A stretch of 64,000 nt of DNA, taken from Torymus aiolomorphi (lineage: Eukaryota; Arthropoda; Insecta; Hymenoptera; Torymidae). The position numbers and the translations under genes were made by a program. Positions 14,101 to 28,828 of the stretch are shown here, in pieces (positions within the stretch are counted from its first letter, which is position 1; each line of letters opens with the position of its first letter). The stretch spans positions 261,861,575 through 261,925,574 of the forward strand of contig CM070873.1 of the NCBI GenBank assembly GCA_036365515.1. Direction: 5' to 3'. Below the pieces are notes generated by a model. It did no database searches, had not been told where the DNA came from, and was given only the letters and a program-made list of their open reading frames with translations.

Positions 14101-17100
14101 AGAGAAAGAGCGAGAGAGAAAAAAGCTGCCCGCCGCCGCTCGTCGACCGGTGCGTAACGATTTTTATCGTTCCACGCAACAGCTCGCGCCCGAGTAAGAG
14201 ATGCGCGCGCTCCTTTCTGAGTCGGTGCAGCAGCTCTTCTTTCGGAACAAGAGAGCGGGAGAGGAAAAAGTAATCGACACCGTATGTACGAAAAACGGGG
14301 ATATCGCACTTTAATTTACAGCCCGCGCTCACGCGACACATGTGCGTGCGCGCCCGCGCGGATGAAAGAGAAATCGGCCAATTTTAAAAATCAATCGGCG
14401 TGCGCCGAAAAACGTACGCCCGCCCGCTCGTCGGCCACTGTTTTACACGCGCGCGTGGTCGACGAGTCCCGTTACGGAATAAATTCGACAAATTTTGATT
14501 GATTCCCTGGCAAATCGATTTCCCGATCGTACAGCGGCAGCAGCAGCAGCAGCTCTCGCACAATACGAGCAAGAAATTTATCGGCGTTTACGCGAGAGGA
14601 GCGCCGGCCGATTTTTCAATCGGCCGCCAATTTTTTTCACCCTCGTTTCTCACGCCGCTCTCTGTATATACGCGTATTTGTACGGTACCAATGCAAACAT
14701 AATACATATACCAGGTATCGCAGAGATAAGATATAAGTGTGCCGACTTTCAAATAAATTAGGGCACCAGTCGTACATCATACACACTTACGTGTGTGTAC
14801 AAACAGCCTGACCAGAAGAAGAAATATTGCGACGCGAAATCTTATCCCTTGTATCGTCTATTGGCGCCGAGATTCATCGCTCCGGCAACGGCGATTCATG
14901 CGCGCGACACCATTGCAGTGCATCACAGCGGACACTAATGAGCGAGTTTCATCGTAAACATTTTCGTTATTGATTGTTCGGATTCCGCCCGCTACTATGC
15001 ACATGCGGACGCTCACACGCTGAGCGACAGCGGATGGACGCCATGGCAACGATCTCTCTCTCTCTCGCCGAATTTCCCATCCGTCCACGCGCGTATGTGT
15101 ATATACACAGGCATTCCGTCTGATTAATCGGGCGACTTGACGCGCGTTGCGCAGAGAGATCAGGCGCATATCCAATCACCGTAAGTGTATTTAATCCCGC
15201 GGAGATATCGCCGCGGTGTCTCGTATATATACGTATATATGTCCGTCAGGAGAGATAGATTTTCATGAAAATCGAAGTATTATGATAATCGGCTGGACGA
15301 ACGGACGCACCGCCCGGCGAATCGATAGCGCGGCCGACTAGTCTCGCCGAGCCAATAACGCTAATGCGAGCTGATTAGCCCCGGCGGCTGCGTATGCAAT
15401 GTATGTATGTATCCCCGGGTGCGTACGGGATGCAGTGAGTTACATCTGCATGCGTTTATCGGCACCCGGTCAGGCGCTTAACTATTCGGGAACGTTCGCG
15501 AGATATACATGTATTGTGTGTCAGATGTGTGTATGTCTGTACGGACGGGAAAAATTACTGCACTTTGTTCTAGTTTTTTTTTTGCGAGAAAGCTCGGCGT
15601 AGTAGTTTGTGAATAATGGAAATCATGCTCTCGAGAGCTTTGACCGGAGCGACGAGCGCGAGCGAGCACGCACAGAGAGAAGAGTAGTTAGAGCTCGTGC
15701 TGATGACATTTTTTTACTGCACATTGAACAAGTTTTTGATGGACGCGGTTTTATCTCGCCAGTCGCCGCGGGAGAATAGCCGTAAACCCGGATACGATCC
15801 AAGTTTCATCCCCTCCCGTGCTCTCGTTTTATCCCTGGAATTTTCGAATCTACATTTTCAAAAACACTTTTTTTTGCCGCGCTTTTTATTCGCCCCAAAG
15901 TGCTCTCATAGTCTCATTAGTATGAAACGAGCGTATATCATTGTCAGTGCCAAATGACATTATTTCGCGCAAAAGTTCGCTAGCTGCTACTACTATACGT
16001 AATTAAAACAAACTGTCACACAAGAATTCCTCGGCAGCAGCCGCCGCTTGTTTTTATCGAACTATTCCCGTCGAAAAGCAGACAAAGGGCTCTGCAACCA
16101 ACGGGTAAAACTTCTCGGTAAAGTAACGAACGGCGAAAGTTTCCATTAGACCCCCTCGTTCTTCCTCACTTGCTAGATTTAACAACAAACTTTACGAGAC
16201 AAGTGTGACAAGTGACGGGAATCGTCTTTACTCGCTGCGATTTTTCTTTTGAGAACCGAAAAAAAAAACTCCTCTCGCCCGAGTTTCTGTACGGTGTGCC
16301 ATACCGTTGCACTATCGCGAGCAGGTTTTCGGGCTCGACATCACTCGACGCGCGCTGAAATGGAAATTCCAAACGCGTCCCTCTCATTACCAGAGAGCTT
16401 CCTCGGAATTTTCGCCTCCCCTCATCCTCCTCCCCTGCGCCCAGATGTGGAACACGTGCAAGCTCGCGCGCGCGGACGTGCCGCCTCGCTAAATAGAGAC
16501 TCCCTCTCCCTCACTCGGGCATTCGTTCCCTAGTCGCGGTGTGGGAGGGAGAGAGTGAGTGTGCAGAGAGGCGAGAAAACGGAGCGGGAGACGGATTACT
16601 TGATTAAATATTAATATGTATATACGTGTGGGACTGAGTTGGCTGATTTGTGTATAGCGAGAAAATTTTCGCTAAAAAATTCTCGTCAAATTCGTGGTGA
16701 AAATCTCGGTGTGGTAGTGCATCAACAAATTCTTCCGTAATTGTCACGGTAAAAATCTCAAATTTTGTAGGAATGTGTTATAAACAACCGCGTTTCATTG
16801 GGAGCAAATGTGCATTATTGCAGTCAATGTGCAAATTGCAGAAATATACCGAAAATATGGAAGCTCCGGAATCACTTGTTTATACAAACCATTAAGCTCT
16901 AAATTTGCCTATATAGATGCTCTAGTAGATTTTCACGCAGCAATGATAAACCAGTACACACACTTAGTTAACCACCTATTGTTCGTGTTGAAAAAAACGC
17001 AATATCACGCTACCATAATTATTGAACCCCGCTTACCAGTTTAAAGTTCGCCTCGACACTATATATACGCTCATATGCAATATCCCCTTATAGCTCAATA

Positions 17101-20100
17101 ATTGTCAAGCTGTAAAATACGAGCCTTTTATCGCGCGCTACCCGCGCTCGCTCTCGGAACAAAGATCGCTGCTGCTCGATTTTTATCTCGACTAATTTTA
17201 TACCTCCCATAAAGTTAGAACCTCACGACCGCGGCACCCTGTGCATTAGCCAAAATCGTTGCTCTGCAAAGTACATTGGCAGCGTGTCGGCTACTATAAT
17301 AGCCTACGAGCGAACGAATCCTCTAAATAGGCGCATACTTTATTGCCTTATCGGCCGCGTGCTCTCGTGCATTGTTCAAAGCTTCACCCCACGTGCAGCC
17401 CCACACCCTCCGCTCGCAAGTAATTTTGATATGTACGAAAAGCGAGAGCTGGCGATCGAATTCCGAGCGCAGCTGACTCTTGCGCGCGCTGGGAGTCATC
17501 GATTGCTCTCTCTTCTCTCTCCCTCTTCATCCTCTTTTTCTCTATCTACACACTCGCTCGCCCGCTTGCGTACGCGTCATCGGCCTCCGATCCCGCAGTG
17601 AATCGATACGATGACTTTCCTTTTGCTCTATTGCCCTGGCGTGGGCACGGAAAAGCTCTCCCTCTCATTTTTCTCTCGTCTCCGTCTCTCTCTCTCTCTC
17701 CCTCCCCCGTTCTCTTTCATAAGCAAATAAATTCACGCGAATAATCGAATCGGACGCTGGCGGGCGCTTCGCAATTTCCTATAGGCTGCTGCACCCCCTC
17801 TATGCACGTGTGTGTGTACCGCGTGCGTAAACACAGGAGCGCAGTGCGCGCTGGCGGCACGATAAGCCCCCGCGCGCTCGGTATTGATCCCTGAAGCGCG
17901 CGCGAGGGTGCAGCAGCAGCAAGCGCTGCTGGCAACGAGGCCTCGCGTACATACATCAGCAGCAGCGATGTTGTGTATAACACCGCTGATGTTGTAGCCG
18001 CTGCTGTTGCTACTGCTGTTGATGTTGCAAGCATAACATGGCAAAGGGAGTGACGCTGAAAGAAGGCTTCGCTAAGAACGCAAGAAAAATAACAAGCGAG
18101 CGAGCGTGCCGTTATTTAACAACGGGCACGACATAAAAGCGATTCGATCCTTGCGCGATTCTGTGTGTATATACCCCGTGGCAACGCAAACTCAATTGAA
18201 ACGGGTGAGTCGGCAGAGCAAAAGCGCGTAGGAACATGTAGAGGGAGGAGAAATAGGCTCTCTTTTCGCAGAAATAGATACAGCGGTGCTCCGAATTGAT
18301 CCCCCGAGCTTTCGACTAGAAGCGACTGCCCCGAGTGCGGCTCAGCGGCAACGCTCTTTGCCCCCGTGCTATGGGGGATAGTGAAAGAGCCAGCGAAAAA
18401 CTAGTTGCCGAGAGAGCAAGAGAGAGAGAGAGAGAGTTGAAAAAAGTCAAATAAGACGTCGCGCAACTTCGCCCTTTACATGATTTCTTCCCGTTCTCTT
18501 GCTGCGCTGCCGGCGGGGTAATTGAAGTAGCTTTTGCGATTCCCTTAGTCTTTCAGGCTTGCCAATTTCTTTTGCCTTTTTCGCTCGCTCCCGCGTTCCT
18601 TTGCGCCGCGCGTCTGCCGCCCGAAAACTTTCCTCAACAAGTTCTCTCTCCCCCTCTCTCCGTCAGTGTGTGTGTATAGGGTATATATACGGATTGGGCA
18701 AACTACTCGGTGAAACTTTTTTGAGCGGCGGTGGCGGCTCTTGAAAAAATTATACTAAATAAGGATAAGAGATAATCAAGAAAGTTTTTCATAACCTTAA
18801 GGCTATATTGTCCCGAACGGCTGCTGCATGGCTACTGCAGTTACACGCGATGACATTTGTCGGAGTTTAAAGAGTTTTCGCTCGTAACGTCCTTATGAGC
18901 TTTGAATAAATTGTTTCTTCGGCGTACAATAATCGACTTGTGAAAAAAGCGCCGCGGGATAACATACGCTATTAAGGAAACGATTTACATTCTGCCGAGC
19001 TCTGATTCATACTTTGTCATGAAAATGCGACCAAAATTATGAAATACTCCCGCAGGGGCTAACCGCAGCTCGTTCCCAACACCTATATTAATTTTTATAC
19101 GTATGCATGACACTCTTTTCGTATATCACGCACGACTCTCCCGCGTTATCCAACATTATTTTATCCCGCACGTATGTACTATGCAAACGAGCTACTGCTG
19201 CTGCTGCCGCCGCGAGAGAATGATGCGCGTAACCATGCAACGCGCTCGCACACCGGACCCATTCTCTCTCACTCTCGTCGAACGCAAATGAGAGAAGCCC
19301 CGCACAGCCACGCGGGAGCATTGAAAACGAAAAAAAAATGAGCGAGGGTGACGCAAACGCGTGCAGCAGCAGCAGTTCGGAGTAAATAAGAGAGAGTGCC
19401 GTACAAAAATTGGAAATAAAAGAGTCGGATTAAACGTTGTGAGAGGAAGAGCTGGGGTGAATCCGCGCATGATGTCAATGAACTTTTCCATATGTGTGTG
19501 GGGCTCGTCGGTTATGGTCATGTCGTGCAATGTGTGCACGCGGGGCCCTTGTATAGAAAATCACCCATTGATTCCCCGAGGCTGGCGCTTGCACCCCTAC
19601 ATGTATACATATATATACCAGTAAGCCGCGCGCAGGAACTGTCTGTCGAATGCAATTCAAATTGATCCCCGGTGCGACAAACCGGTGCGCGCAGTGCAGC
19701 GCGATTTTTTCTCTCCCTCTTCCCCCGCGCTGGCTCGCTTGATTTTTCGTGCAATTTTTCAAAAAAATATTGGACGCGGCGTTACAGAATTTTCGGCCCC
19801 AGTGCGCTCGCATGCGGCAAACTGTCGGGCATTGTTTACGCTCCGATGTTTTATGCATACAATCCGATCTTTAATAAAATAAAGCGTATTTTTTCGAGGG
19901 GAGGTGGAAAAGAAGATGCCGACTATGGCGGAGATATCTAGGCGTGGGCGAGCGATGGTTTTCGAATTTTTCCGATGTTACCGGTACAATTTGTGCGCGT
20001 ATTAAATAAAACGCTGGACTAGCGTAGGACAAAGGGATTCAATTTTTCCGGCCGAAAATCTATATGTGAAAAATTTGCGAGCACGAGTTGCTATAGAATT

Positions 20101-23100
20101 TTTTCGGAGCGCAAAGTTTCTGCAATCGTTCAATCCAATTACACTACACGCATATATAGCTAACAACGCGCGAGCGCTCACTTTATCAACAAAATACCTA
20201 TTACTCAGGCGCCAACAATATTGAATTACCTCGCTGAACAACTTCACTTCTCTCTCTCTCTCGCGCGCGAGCTATACTGCGCTATATGCAGCTCCAAAAC
20301 TTCTCTGATATACTAAGTAGCAATTGCTGTATCTTCTAGCGCGCAAGCACGCTAGAAAAGTTAGAGTCGCGCGGCAACGCGAAATCGTATTACCATCCTA
20401 GGCGCTCACTAAATTTGCCCCATGTACCATCACGCGCTCGCACGCGTACGCCTGCATCATCGGCGCAAAGGCTTCGTGTGTTACGGCCGACGACGACAAC
20501 GAGGTCGACGACGTGTACTCGCGTCCTGTCCGCGCGTGTGTGTGTGGAGGAAAGCCCCTTTATTGCATCGCGCCTGTGGTATCTTCCTCCACCTCCTCCT
20601 CCGCGCTCTGTTTCTTCTCGCGCGTAATAACGAGCAAGAGCGCGCGGCGCGTGTATATACGTTCGAGCGGCTCATTTTTTCGCTCGTTTCCTTTTTCTCA
20701 TTCCCTTCGGAGAGTATACACATAATATACGTGCACGCAGCGCAGGAACCGAACGTGAGCTCGTTTTCGTTTTTTCGCGTGCGTATACGCGGTCGGCTCG
20801 GCGAGTCTCATTCGTTACACAGGTTTTTTTTAAAGCTCGTTTAACCGAAACTCCTTTTCGAGCCTGCCGCTATTGCACATGGGTATATGTATGTGTGTTT
20901 GTATGAGCCGCCCGCCTCATTCATGCTTAGGCGCATTCAAAATGCGGGATCGAAAGGCCGCACGAATGTATGTACGCTATGCTCCGCGAGATACGTGCAC
21001 GTTCGACAACGAAACTACTCGCACGTGTATGTATGTGTAGCGTATTCGGTAAAAAGGCTCTTTTGTAATGCACTCTTTTCGATCTCGGCTTTAATCAACG
21101 CTAATGTTTTTATTTAGCCGCGCGATGGGGGCCGAGTGAATCATGCAGGGCTTCGCTGATATATTGCCGCTGCATCTGGGAATGCACACTCACATACACA
21201 TACGTGAGCTTGATGGTAATAGGAAATAATGCACGCGGTCGTATATGTATATATCGTGCTAGGAAATTTCATTAAAGAGGGGGGAAGATAAAAAGCCACG
21301 CCAACACTGCTGCACACCCGACATATACACTCTGCCCCGATATATATACACAGCGCTCTCAATTAACACGGAGCGACAAACGGCTCCGCTAATTTATGCC
21401 GATAATTTATCCCGATCGGGTGTAGCACACCACGCGAGCACAGTAGTTCCTGCAGACCTAGGTGTGTCGCTGCTCCCGTGCGAACAGAGGTCGAGTAGGA
21501 AACGTACGTACGTACGTACACAACCAGTCTCGCACGTGAGCGTATTCGCTGCTGCTGCTATACCTTCTTTTGTGACACGAGTTCCGTGCGGCGCATTTAA
21601 ACTGGCGCCCACGACGACGTCGACGACTGCGGCGCCGTCGCGCGTTGTCGTGCCTTAGCCTGCAGTAGTGGCCTACCTCCCTTTTTGCGCGCTCGCGGAG
21701 AGAGAGAAAAAAAGGAAATGAAAGGGAAAAAAACGAGCAGCAGGGGAAAGGGGTCGAGCTTGCTGCAATTAGCTGAGCATGTTTCTTCAGGATGAGAGAG
21801 AGAGAGTCGGCTGTTATTATGTGTGCAGAAGCTCGGTATACAGTGGAGAGGAGAGAAGGACGGCGACGGTGGCTTGCGTAACGATTATGAGGAGAGCGCA
21901 GGGAGATTAGAAAATTAGACATTTAGGAGCGAGGATTGCGATTTGAGGCTGAGACGCGACCGTCGTTGTCGTGTTGTTGCGAAGAACGACTTATCCTGTT
22001 TATTTTACTTGTTATAAATAACAGCAGTCGTTTCAGGCGCAGGTCTCTTTTTGAATAAAAATTCGCATAATGCAAGTGTGCCGTAGAGGACATTCAAATT
22101 TATGCGGACCTTAATTCAGTCGCAACGTTCGCTAACGTTTTTGCAAACCTAGTTAAATAAAGCGTTAAAACGAGTTTGGCTACTGATTATATGATTCGAC
22201 TTTATCGCTCCTTTCATGTACCCATTAAGCTTATCTTATCGTCCATAAATTAAATTATCAGATCGACAGCAAAATAATTTACACCAATACGGCATTCCTC
22301 GCTAAATCCAAATATCATCTCTTCAACACACGAAGAGAAAAAAGATCAAACTACCAATTCTATCCTCTCTCCACCACTATACCTTCGTGAAATAAGCCTT
22401 AGGAATTTCGCGTAATAAGCACGTTTCCTCCGGACGAAATCACACACACGTGTCGTGAGCGGTATACGACGACGACGACAACGAAATAAGCCACCGCTCA
22501 GCTGTAATGGAAAAGCGATGAAAACGGCCGAGTTATCGCCGTGCGCACGCGCTCTCGGGCTTGCGGTCGGGGGCCAATTTCGCGCAGTCCGCTCGATTTG
22601 TCGATGTGGGCATATATGTATACACACACGTACGAGGATCGCAGGGGCCACCGACGTGGACCGTTTCTTCGCTCTCCGCTCGCCAAAAATCGCCGCGACT
22701 CATTTCTTGCGCGAGGCCGCGCATCCTCGTCTCCTTTCTCTTCCACCTTCGCCAACGTATACGCACATAAACACACACACATATGTACACGAGAAAGCCG
22801 GAGCAGAGAGTTCGTACGCGCGTCTATAATTTTCTCGCCTGCGCATCTCCGCGTGCTCCCGATTCGCTCTTTCCCGCTCTCTTTTCCTTACCCTTTGCGC
22901 CTCTCTCTCTCCTCAAAACTCGAACCTGCGTCTGGGCCGTGCGGTCGTTAATGCAGGTGCCGGGCCATTTAATTATTTCAATTACGCGGCAGCGCGCGCG
23001 CCCGTAATTTTCGTAAAATCGCTGGCACACGGTGCAAAACAGGCGAGCCCGGAGAGATAACGCGAGAGGAGCGCCGAGGATTCAGAGCAAAACACTTTTC

Positions 23101-25442
23101 TCGTATACGTATATAGCTATATGCGTATATATAAGTATATATAATATACGAGAGCCCGACGTCGAAACTCCTCGAGATTCGATTAAGCGGAAGATTTAAA
23201 GCGAGTCCAGACGCGGAAGCGGCAAAAATAATCTAGCCGGTTGAATTAAGACTTATACGCTCGCGAGAAAGTTTCTGCGCTCGGCGGGGAGAAAGAAGGA
23301 CCGAAATTTGTCCTCGCGCGCGGCGGAGAGGCGACTTTCCCGATGTACTTTTAAAATTCGACCCGGCAAATCTCTTTCCCTTTGACCCGCTTCGGTCCTT
23401 TCTTTTTCTCTCTCTCTCTCTTTTTCTCTCTTACTCTCTCGTAAAGCCCAAAGCTCCCCGGTGAATAAGCGATAGAATATTTTTCCTAAACTCGGTCGCT
23501 CGCTCTCCCGGTCCCATGGTGTGGCTCCGAGCGCTCTCTCGCGCGCGCGGTATTGCAGGCAACGAGGTATTCAAATATTTAAGCACGAAAATACGGGGAA
23601 GGCACGTGCATGAATTATGCATAAGCCATTCGCTCGCTCCTCTCTCTCTCTCTCTCTCTCTCTTGCTCTCATCGTCTTTATCTGTCCCACTCGCGGCGTG
23701 TATACGTTTTTCTCTCTCTGCCGCTCGCCTATCCTTCTGTGTGTGTATATATGTATATCCCCACGTGAGAACGATTCTCCTTATTGTTATTTCCACTCTC
23801 GTCCTCGTCGCCTCGCCTCGCGGCGGCAGGTATATAAGCGCCCGCGCGCAGTCGACAATATATCTCGAACTAGGCGAGATCGCCCGCGGCAGCCCTCACG
23901 TATTTTCTCCGCTCGTCGCGGTCGCCGAAAGGCTTTCGTTTAATTCTGTCTAGTCGACGAGTTTACACACATACATACACGCAAACGCGGCTGGGCGATG
24001 ACAATCTAATAATCGTGATTTCAGGGAAAGACGTTTCAATTTGATTCCCTGAATTCTGTTATGTGCGGTTTGCACGGAGCTCTTTTTGTTCTCGGATCTC
24101 CCTTGGGCACTTCATATTTTATAAAAGTTTTATGTTTTATTCGCGGACAATGGGATTCGAAAAAGACGTTATATAGATGTCATTAGATATAATACGAATT
24201 GGGTATGCGGACAATACACAGGGGCCGTTACCCAATGAGTTCCGCGTCTGGAATTCAGCGCGCGCAAGAGTCACAATGACCGAAAGTCAGACGCGGCATT
24301 ATGCAAATAATCGCAAGCGCACTTTCTACGGGTGTATGTTAATTTTTTGTCTTAACAATATCCCTGCGCGCGCCGCAGTCTTTCTTTGTGTGTTGCGAGC
24401 GCTGTTGTGTCGAAGAAAGAATCAGTGATAATAACAACCCGACGCTTATCGGCCAAATTAAACATTACGCTGATAAGTTCGAAACAATCATTTACGCTTA
24501 CTGGAGAAAGTCTCTCTTTCTCTTTGTGTTGTTGCATTAAAAAAATGATCTGCTTGCGCACACCTTCGCAATAAAGGAAACCACACACTCAGAATATTAT
24601 ATTAATCATCCTCCGTAACGTTTACACTACGGCGACATAAATATAACGCGCAAACACGGCGATGGGATAAATGGACAAAAAGCCGCGACCATTACGACGC
24701 GGAAACGTCGGAAAAAATGTCCGCCTGATATATATATACATACACACGTTAATATAATCGCGTTTATTAGCGAAGGCATTCGAACCAGTCTCTCCCCGTT
24801 TCCTGCTAACGCACGTATTATATACATCTTATGTCTTTCTTTTGCGCGACACGATTTCATTGAAAAAAAGTGGCGCCGCTTAATTCACGTTAGCATCCAC
24901 CTGCGAACGATCGAACGAACCGACCAGATAAATGCAGCGTCGAGATTCGCCATGTGATCTATCATCGATGTCGCAACTTTACCCGTGTACGAATTTACTC
25001 ATACTCCGTCGTACACACAAGAATATCGGCGCGGTATAACATTCGCAACTGAACGAAGGCTCGAGAGCGGCTGAGCCTATCCTTGAGCTTGATCGTGAAA
25101 ACGCCGGAGAGAAGGAGGATGAGGAGGAGGAGTAGGAGGAGGAAGGACCGGAGGAGAGCTGATGCCGCTGGCCGGCCGCGCGATCGATCGTGCCGGCATC
25201 GGCTCCCGCGTGTGTGTGTACATGTACATATACCTCTATACTTATTGCCGCGTGTATATAAGTGTGTGACGCTGCACGAGCTCGCGCGCGATAATGCACT
25301 CGCGTGCGCGCCGTGTCGATTGCATTAGATATTGCATTTATCTTTTGCTTTGAAAATTCATCGTCTCGCTTGCGGAGCTGCCGCCTCTCTTTATGTATCT
25401 CTTCATCGCTCTGCTGCTGCAGCAGCCGGGCTGCGCTGTTCG

Positions 25443-25443
<1 letters not shown>
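11139..25443. other. Long microsatellite-rich noncoding stretch
   Basis: No gene is recognised over 14 kb. Short simple repeats recur: GAGC tetramers (11840-11856, 13791-13807), CAG trinucleotides (14538-14553), GA (18419-18436), ACGT tetramers (21502-21519) and many short TATATA and CGCGCG runs. A perfect 6-bp-arm hairpin GGCCCG/CGGGCC lies at 13195-13212. Numerous frames of 60-150 codons are open, but they have Arg/Ser/Ala-rich composition typical of stop-poor GC-rich DNA and overlap each other on both strands, so none is called. Confidence 0.6.
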
Positions 25444-25486
<43 letters not shown>

Positions 25487-25501
25487 GCGTGTGTGTATGT
25501 G
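25444..25501. repeat. (TG)n microsatellite with GC and TA interruptions
   Basis: A TG array of about 58 bp has two GC substitutions and a terminal TA. It is noncoding despite Cys-Val open frames through it. Confidence 0.93.
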
Positions 25502-28440
25502 TTTTACCCAATTATGTACGCGTGCGAGAGCCAACTGACTTTGCCTTGACCTTTGGGTGGGTTTTTTTTCCGAGATTGGTTAGTGATAGCGGTTTGTTTA
25601 GGAGTGATTCGTCAGTTTTTGAAAATGTCGGGATGAGAGGCAGTAAGGGTGACGTCATGGGCTCCGAGCTGGTATTTCCTTTCTCGTCCTTTCTCCGAAG
25701 CTATTTGTTTTTGAATGATACGACTGCTGACTGGTTGGTCCGAGCTGCAACAAAAGTTATATACTGTGTCGTTGGTGATCAAATAAATTCAATTTATTTA
25801 ATTTGAAGCGTTTCGAGTATATTTTAATATTACTGTTCGATTATGACAGAATTCGGACGAAAATAAGTGTTTCATCATATTAAACAATAAAATATTCGAT
25901 TTTCTCCATATTCATTATTATATTTGACTCTAACAGTTAAATGCAATATATACAGAATAATATTTACTTTTTTTATTTGTAGAACATTCAAGCATCCACG
26001 TTTTACATTCTCCTATAAATCAATAAAACGTATACGATAATAGCAGGCGCACACACACACACACACACACCTGACGTCATCTTATCACACCATGTAACTT
26101 TACCGTGTCCATTAAACCTCAAAAATATTATATCAAGTCCCCGAAAAAAAAGCCCCCTCGTACCCTAGTCATCATAAATAGACGTAAACGGACTGTTTAG
26201 TGATCTGCAGCAGTGACACTTCACGGGCCCTTCTATTCGCTATATAAGGCAGCAGCTGCCGCTGCTGCTGCTACGCGATGATATCTTTTCTGCCTCCGCT
26301 CTGGAACCGCATACATATACACTCGTACGAACGTATCGCTAAATAATTTACACTCGTAGCGTAACGAGCAGACTAATAGCCGCTCGACGTGCGAGCAGCC
26401 GTGCAAACTTTCCGGATACGTGAGTCGTTGCAACTTTTGCACGAACGCGAGGAGAGGCTCTTTCCGCGGACGGACGGATGGATCGCGCGAAGAATGCCAA
26501 GCTCGTGTACGTGATGTGCAGGTACATTGACGAGGCTACGCGGCGTGTCGTTCTTGGTATTTCGGTTCCTTCGAACAAGCTACTGAAACAAAATTGTTTA
26601 AATGAAAAAGAGTGATGTATGCTGCTTTAATAATATAGGGATAGGGAATACTTTTTATTGGAAAGTTTCTTCTTTATCGATTAAACTAGGCTGAATAAAA
26701 GGCAGAATAAATAGGATATAGGAATTTACTTTCTAGCCGGCGATAAATAACACACGACTTGTGCGGTTTATTGAATACCCGACAGTTTTGTATTACTCAG
26801 TCGAAATTGTGTATTTTCTATATGTATCCGCGAGCGAGCGGTTAAGAAACGGATAAAAACAATTTATTTGTCCGCCGGTTGCAAAAAAAAAAGAAAAATG
26901 ATTTCGATTGATTGAAACACAGCCAACCATTACAAGAAAATATTTCATTTCGAACAGCGGTGTAGCAGCATCGAGTACGCGGGCAGCACGGCTATAACTG
27001 TATCTGTTTCAGCGCAGTCCGCTATTTCCATTTTACGTACATATTGAGAGGCTGTTTTTAACGCGACTTTTCCCAAGCGTTACAACGCCGACTGAAATGG
27101 TCATTAAAGCTTTTACGTAATGTCAAGGGCAAAATCGAAAGTGACACCCTGTGTGCACGCGGCTCGCAGTACACGTGCAAAAAAAATCGCTAGTGATGCA
27201 CAGTAGGATAGAATAGAAAAAAAAGTGGAGGGTTTGTGGAATTATTATAAAAGTTACAAAATCTACCGTGTTTTTGAAAATGATGTAGAGTACAAATTAA
27301 ACTTTAATGGTATAAAAGTCAATAATCTGTATAACGTGTGTATATCCTCTATATTTCAATTTATGACAGCACCATAAAATTATTTCTATATATTCAAACG
27401 TTATTCCATTGCGAAAATTACAAATCCCACAATATATTGCTTAACAAACATTAACGACAAACAACGCCGTTATTTCTAAACAAAAAAAAAATGAGAAAAA
27501 AACTTCACGCATCGCGAGCCAGAAAACACACAGTTCATGGCCCCCAATTTAGCTGCGCGCGGACTACCCAGGCAATCGCTACTATATTTTCCACCACACA
27601 CACACATACATATACGAAGCGGTCCCGCGCACCGAGCGTAGTTCCTAACAATAATACGGACGGTAGGGACACATCGTTCGCGCTATACTCGCTCGCCTAG
27701 CGATCATTACGCACGCGCGAATGTGTGTAGCCTTGGTGTGATGTAACTTTCACAAGGTTTCCCTCTCTTTGTTACTCCGCAGAACATGCGCTCGCGCATT
27801 ATACCGGGGGATATATACCTATATATACCTCGCGCCGCTAGAGCGTGATTGCGCATCGCGCGCGCGCCGGTGATCGTTCCTCGATTACGGCACCTACACG
27901 TACACAGACGCGTCCTTTCCCCCCTTGTGTAGCTGTGTGCTTCGAGGCGACTATAGCGAGCGTCTATCGATGGCGATGGCTGGGCTTGATGACAGGCAGA
28001 AGCGCACGGATATGGGGACTTTGTCGCGCGGTCCTTTCTCCTTTCTCGATTTCGATTGCTGTTTATGTAGCTGGGGAGTGTATATAAGGAAGAGACGAGA
28101 TGACGGTTGTTTGTCGTTATGGGATGTCGTGATGCTGCGATTGGTTATTGCGCTATAGAGGATAGTGATTGATACTTTAAATTAATCATCGTCTTAGATT
28201 TGAGCGCTCGTCAAAGAAGAGCGTCACGTGACGAATCTAGATGCTTTTTGCTCAATTAAAAGTAAAAGTGTGAGAAGCATATCGCGAGTTGTCGTCGCTA
28301 TAAGATTAAAAACAATTTTTTGCACGCTGACGTTTCCGCCTGTATCATCGTATTATCCTCGGGTACCATTCCAGAACCACAGCCATGAATCTTAATAATT
28401 ATACGCAAAAATACTATATACTATATGATTTCGCAATATG
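25502..28440. other. Mostly AT-rich noncoding stretch
   Basis: No gene is recognised. A (CA)n array lies at 26050-26070. The intervals 25800-26040 and 26600-27500 are AT-rich without clear repeats. A GC-richer segment at 27500-28100 has open frames lacking any recognisable motif. Confidence 0.55.
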
Positions 28441-28470
28441 ATAATAATAATAATAATAATAATAATAATA
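28441..28470. repeat. (ATA)n trinucleotide array
   Basis: Ten ATA units on the plus strand, interpreted as the tail of the adjoining minus-strand LINE fragment. Confidence 0.95.
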
Positions 28471-28818
28471 GTCATTTATTGTAAATGGATTACAAACAGT
28501 ATTTACCTTTCGATACAATAATTCGGATTTCAAAATAAAATAAATTTTAAATATCATGTACACGTAGCCAACTAGTGTTTCTTAGTCTATAAAATAAAAC
28601 AATGCAGTGATATCGCAGGTAAAAATGACTAGAAGAAATTAGTTGAATACTGTATGGTACATGAGAAATAACTATTTCATTATTAGTTAAAAATATAAAA
28701 CATCGCTGACAGAGTCAGGTCGTAAAAATAGTTGAACTAAAATAAACAGCTAAAATAATACTTGCAAAACTTATCTCACACTTACACTCACCACTCGCGC
28801 TAATAAATACATTCATAC
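28441..28818 (-). mobile_element. 3' end of a minus-strand non-LTR retrotransposon, with trinucleotide tail
   Basis: Read on the minus strand, this AT-rich segment ends in ten TTA units (28441-28470), the kind of simple-repeat tail carried by many CR1/L2/Jockey-group LINEs instead of poly-A. Its first 45 bases (28774-28818, minus) match almost exactly the 3' untranslated region of the plus-strand copy at 29149-29193. A further shared block lies near 28621-28636 versus 29288-29303. It therefore looks like the terminal 3' UTR of the same family, without coding sequence. The boundary with the next fragment is abrupt, near 28819. Confidence 0.6.
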
Positions 28819-28828
28819 CAATAAAACC

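Noticed and set aside
23831..23865. TATATAAG followed by CAGTC, a possible core promoter
   Set aside because: The initiator-like word is only about 16 bp from the TATA motif instead of about 30, and TATATA words are everywhere in this DNA.
24760..24860. Minus-strand GGTTCGAATGCC, resembling a tRNA T-loop
   Set aside because: The neighbouring T stem does not pair and no matching D arm or anticodon arm is found upstream.
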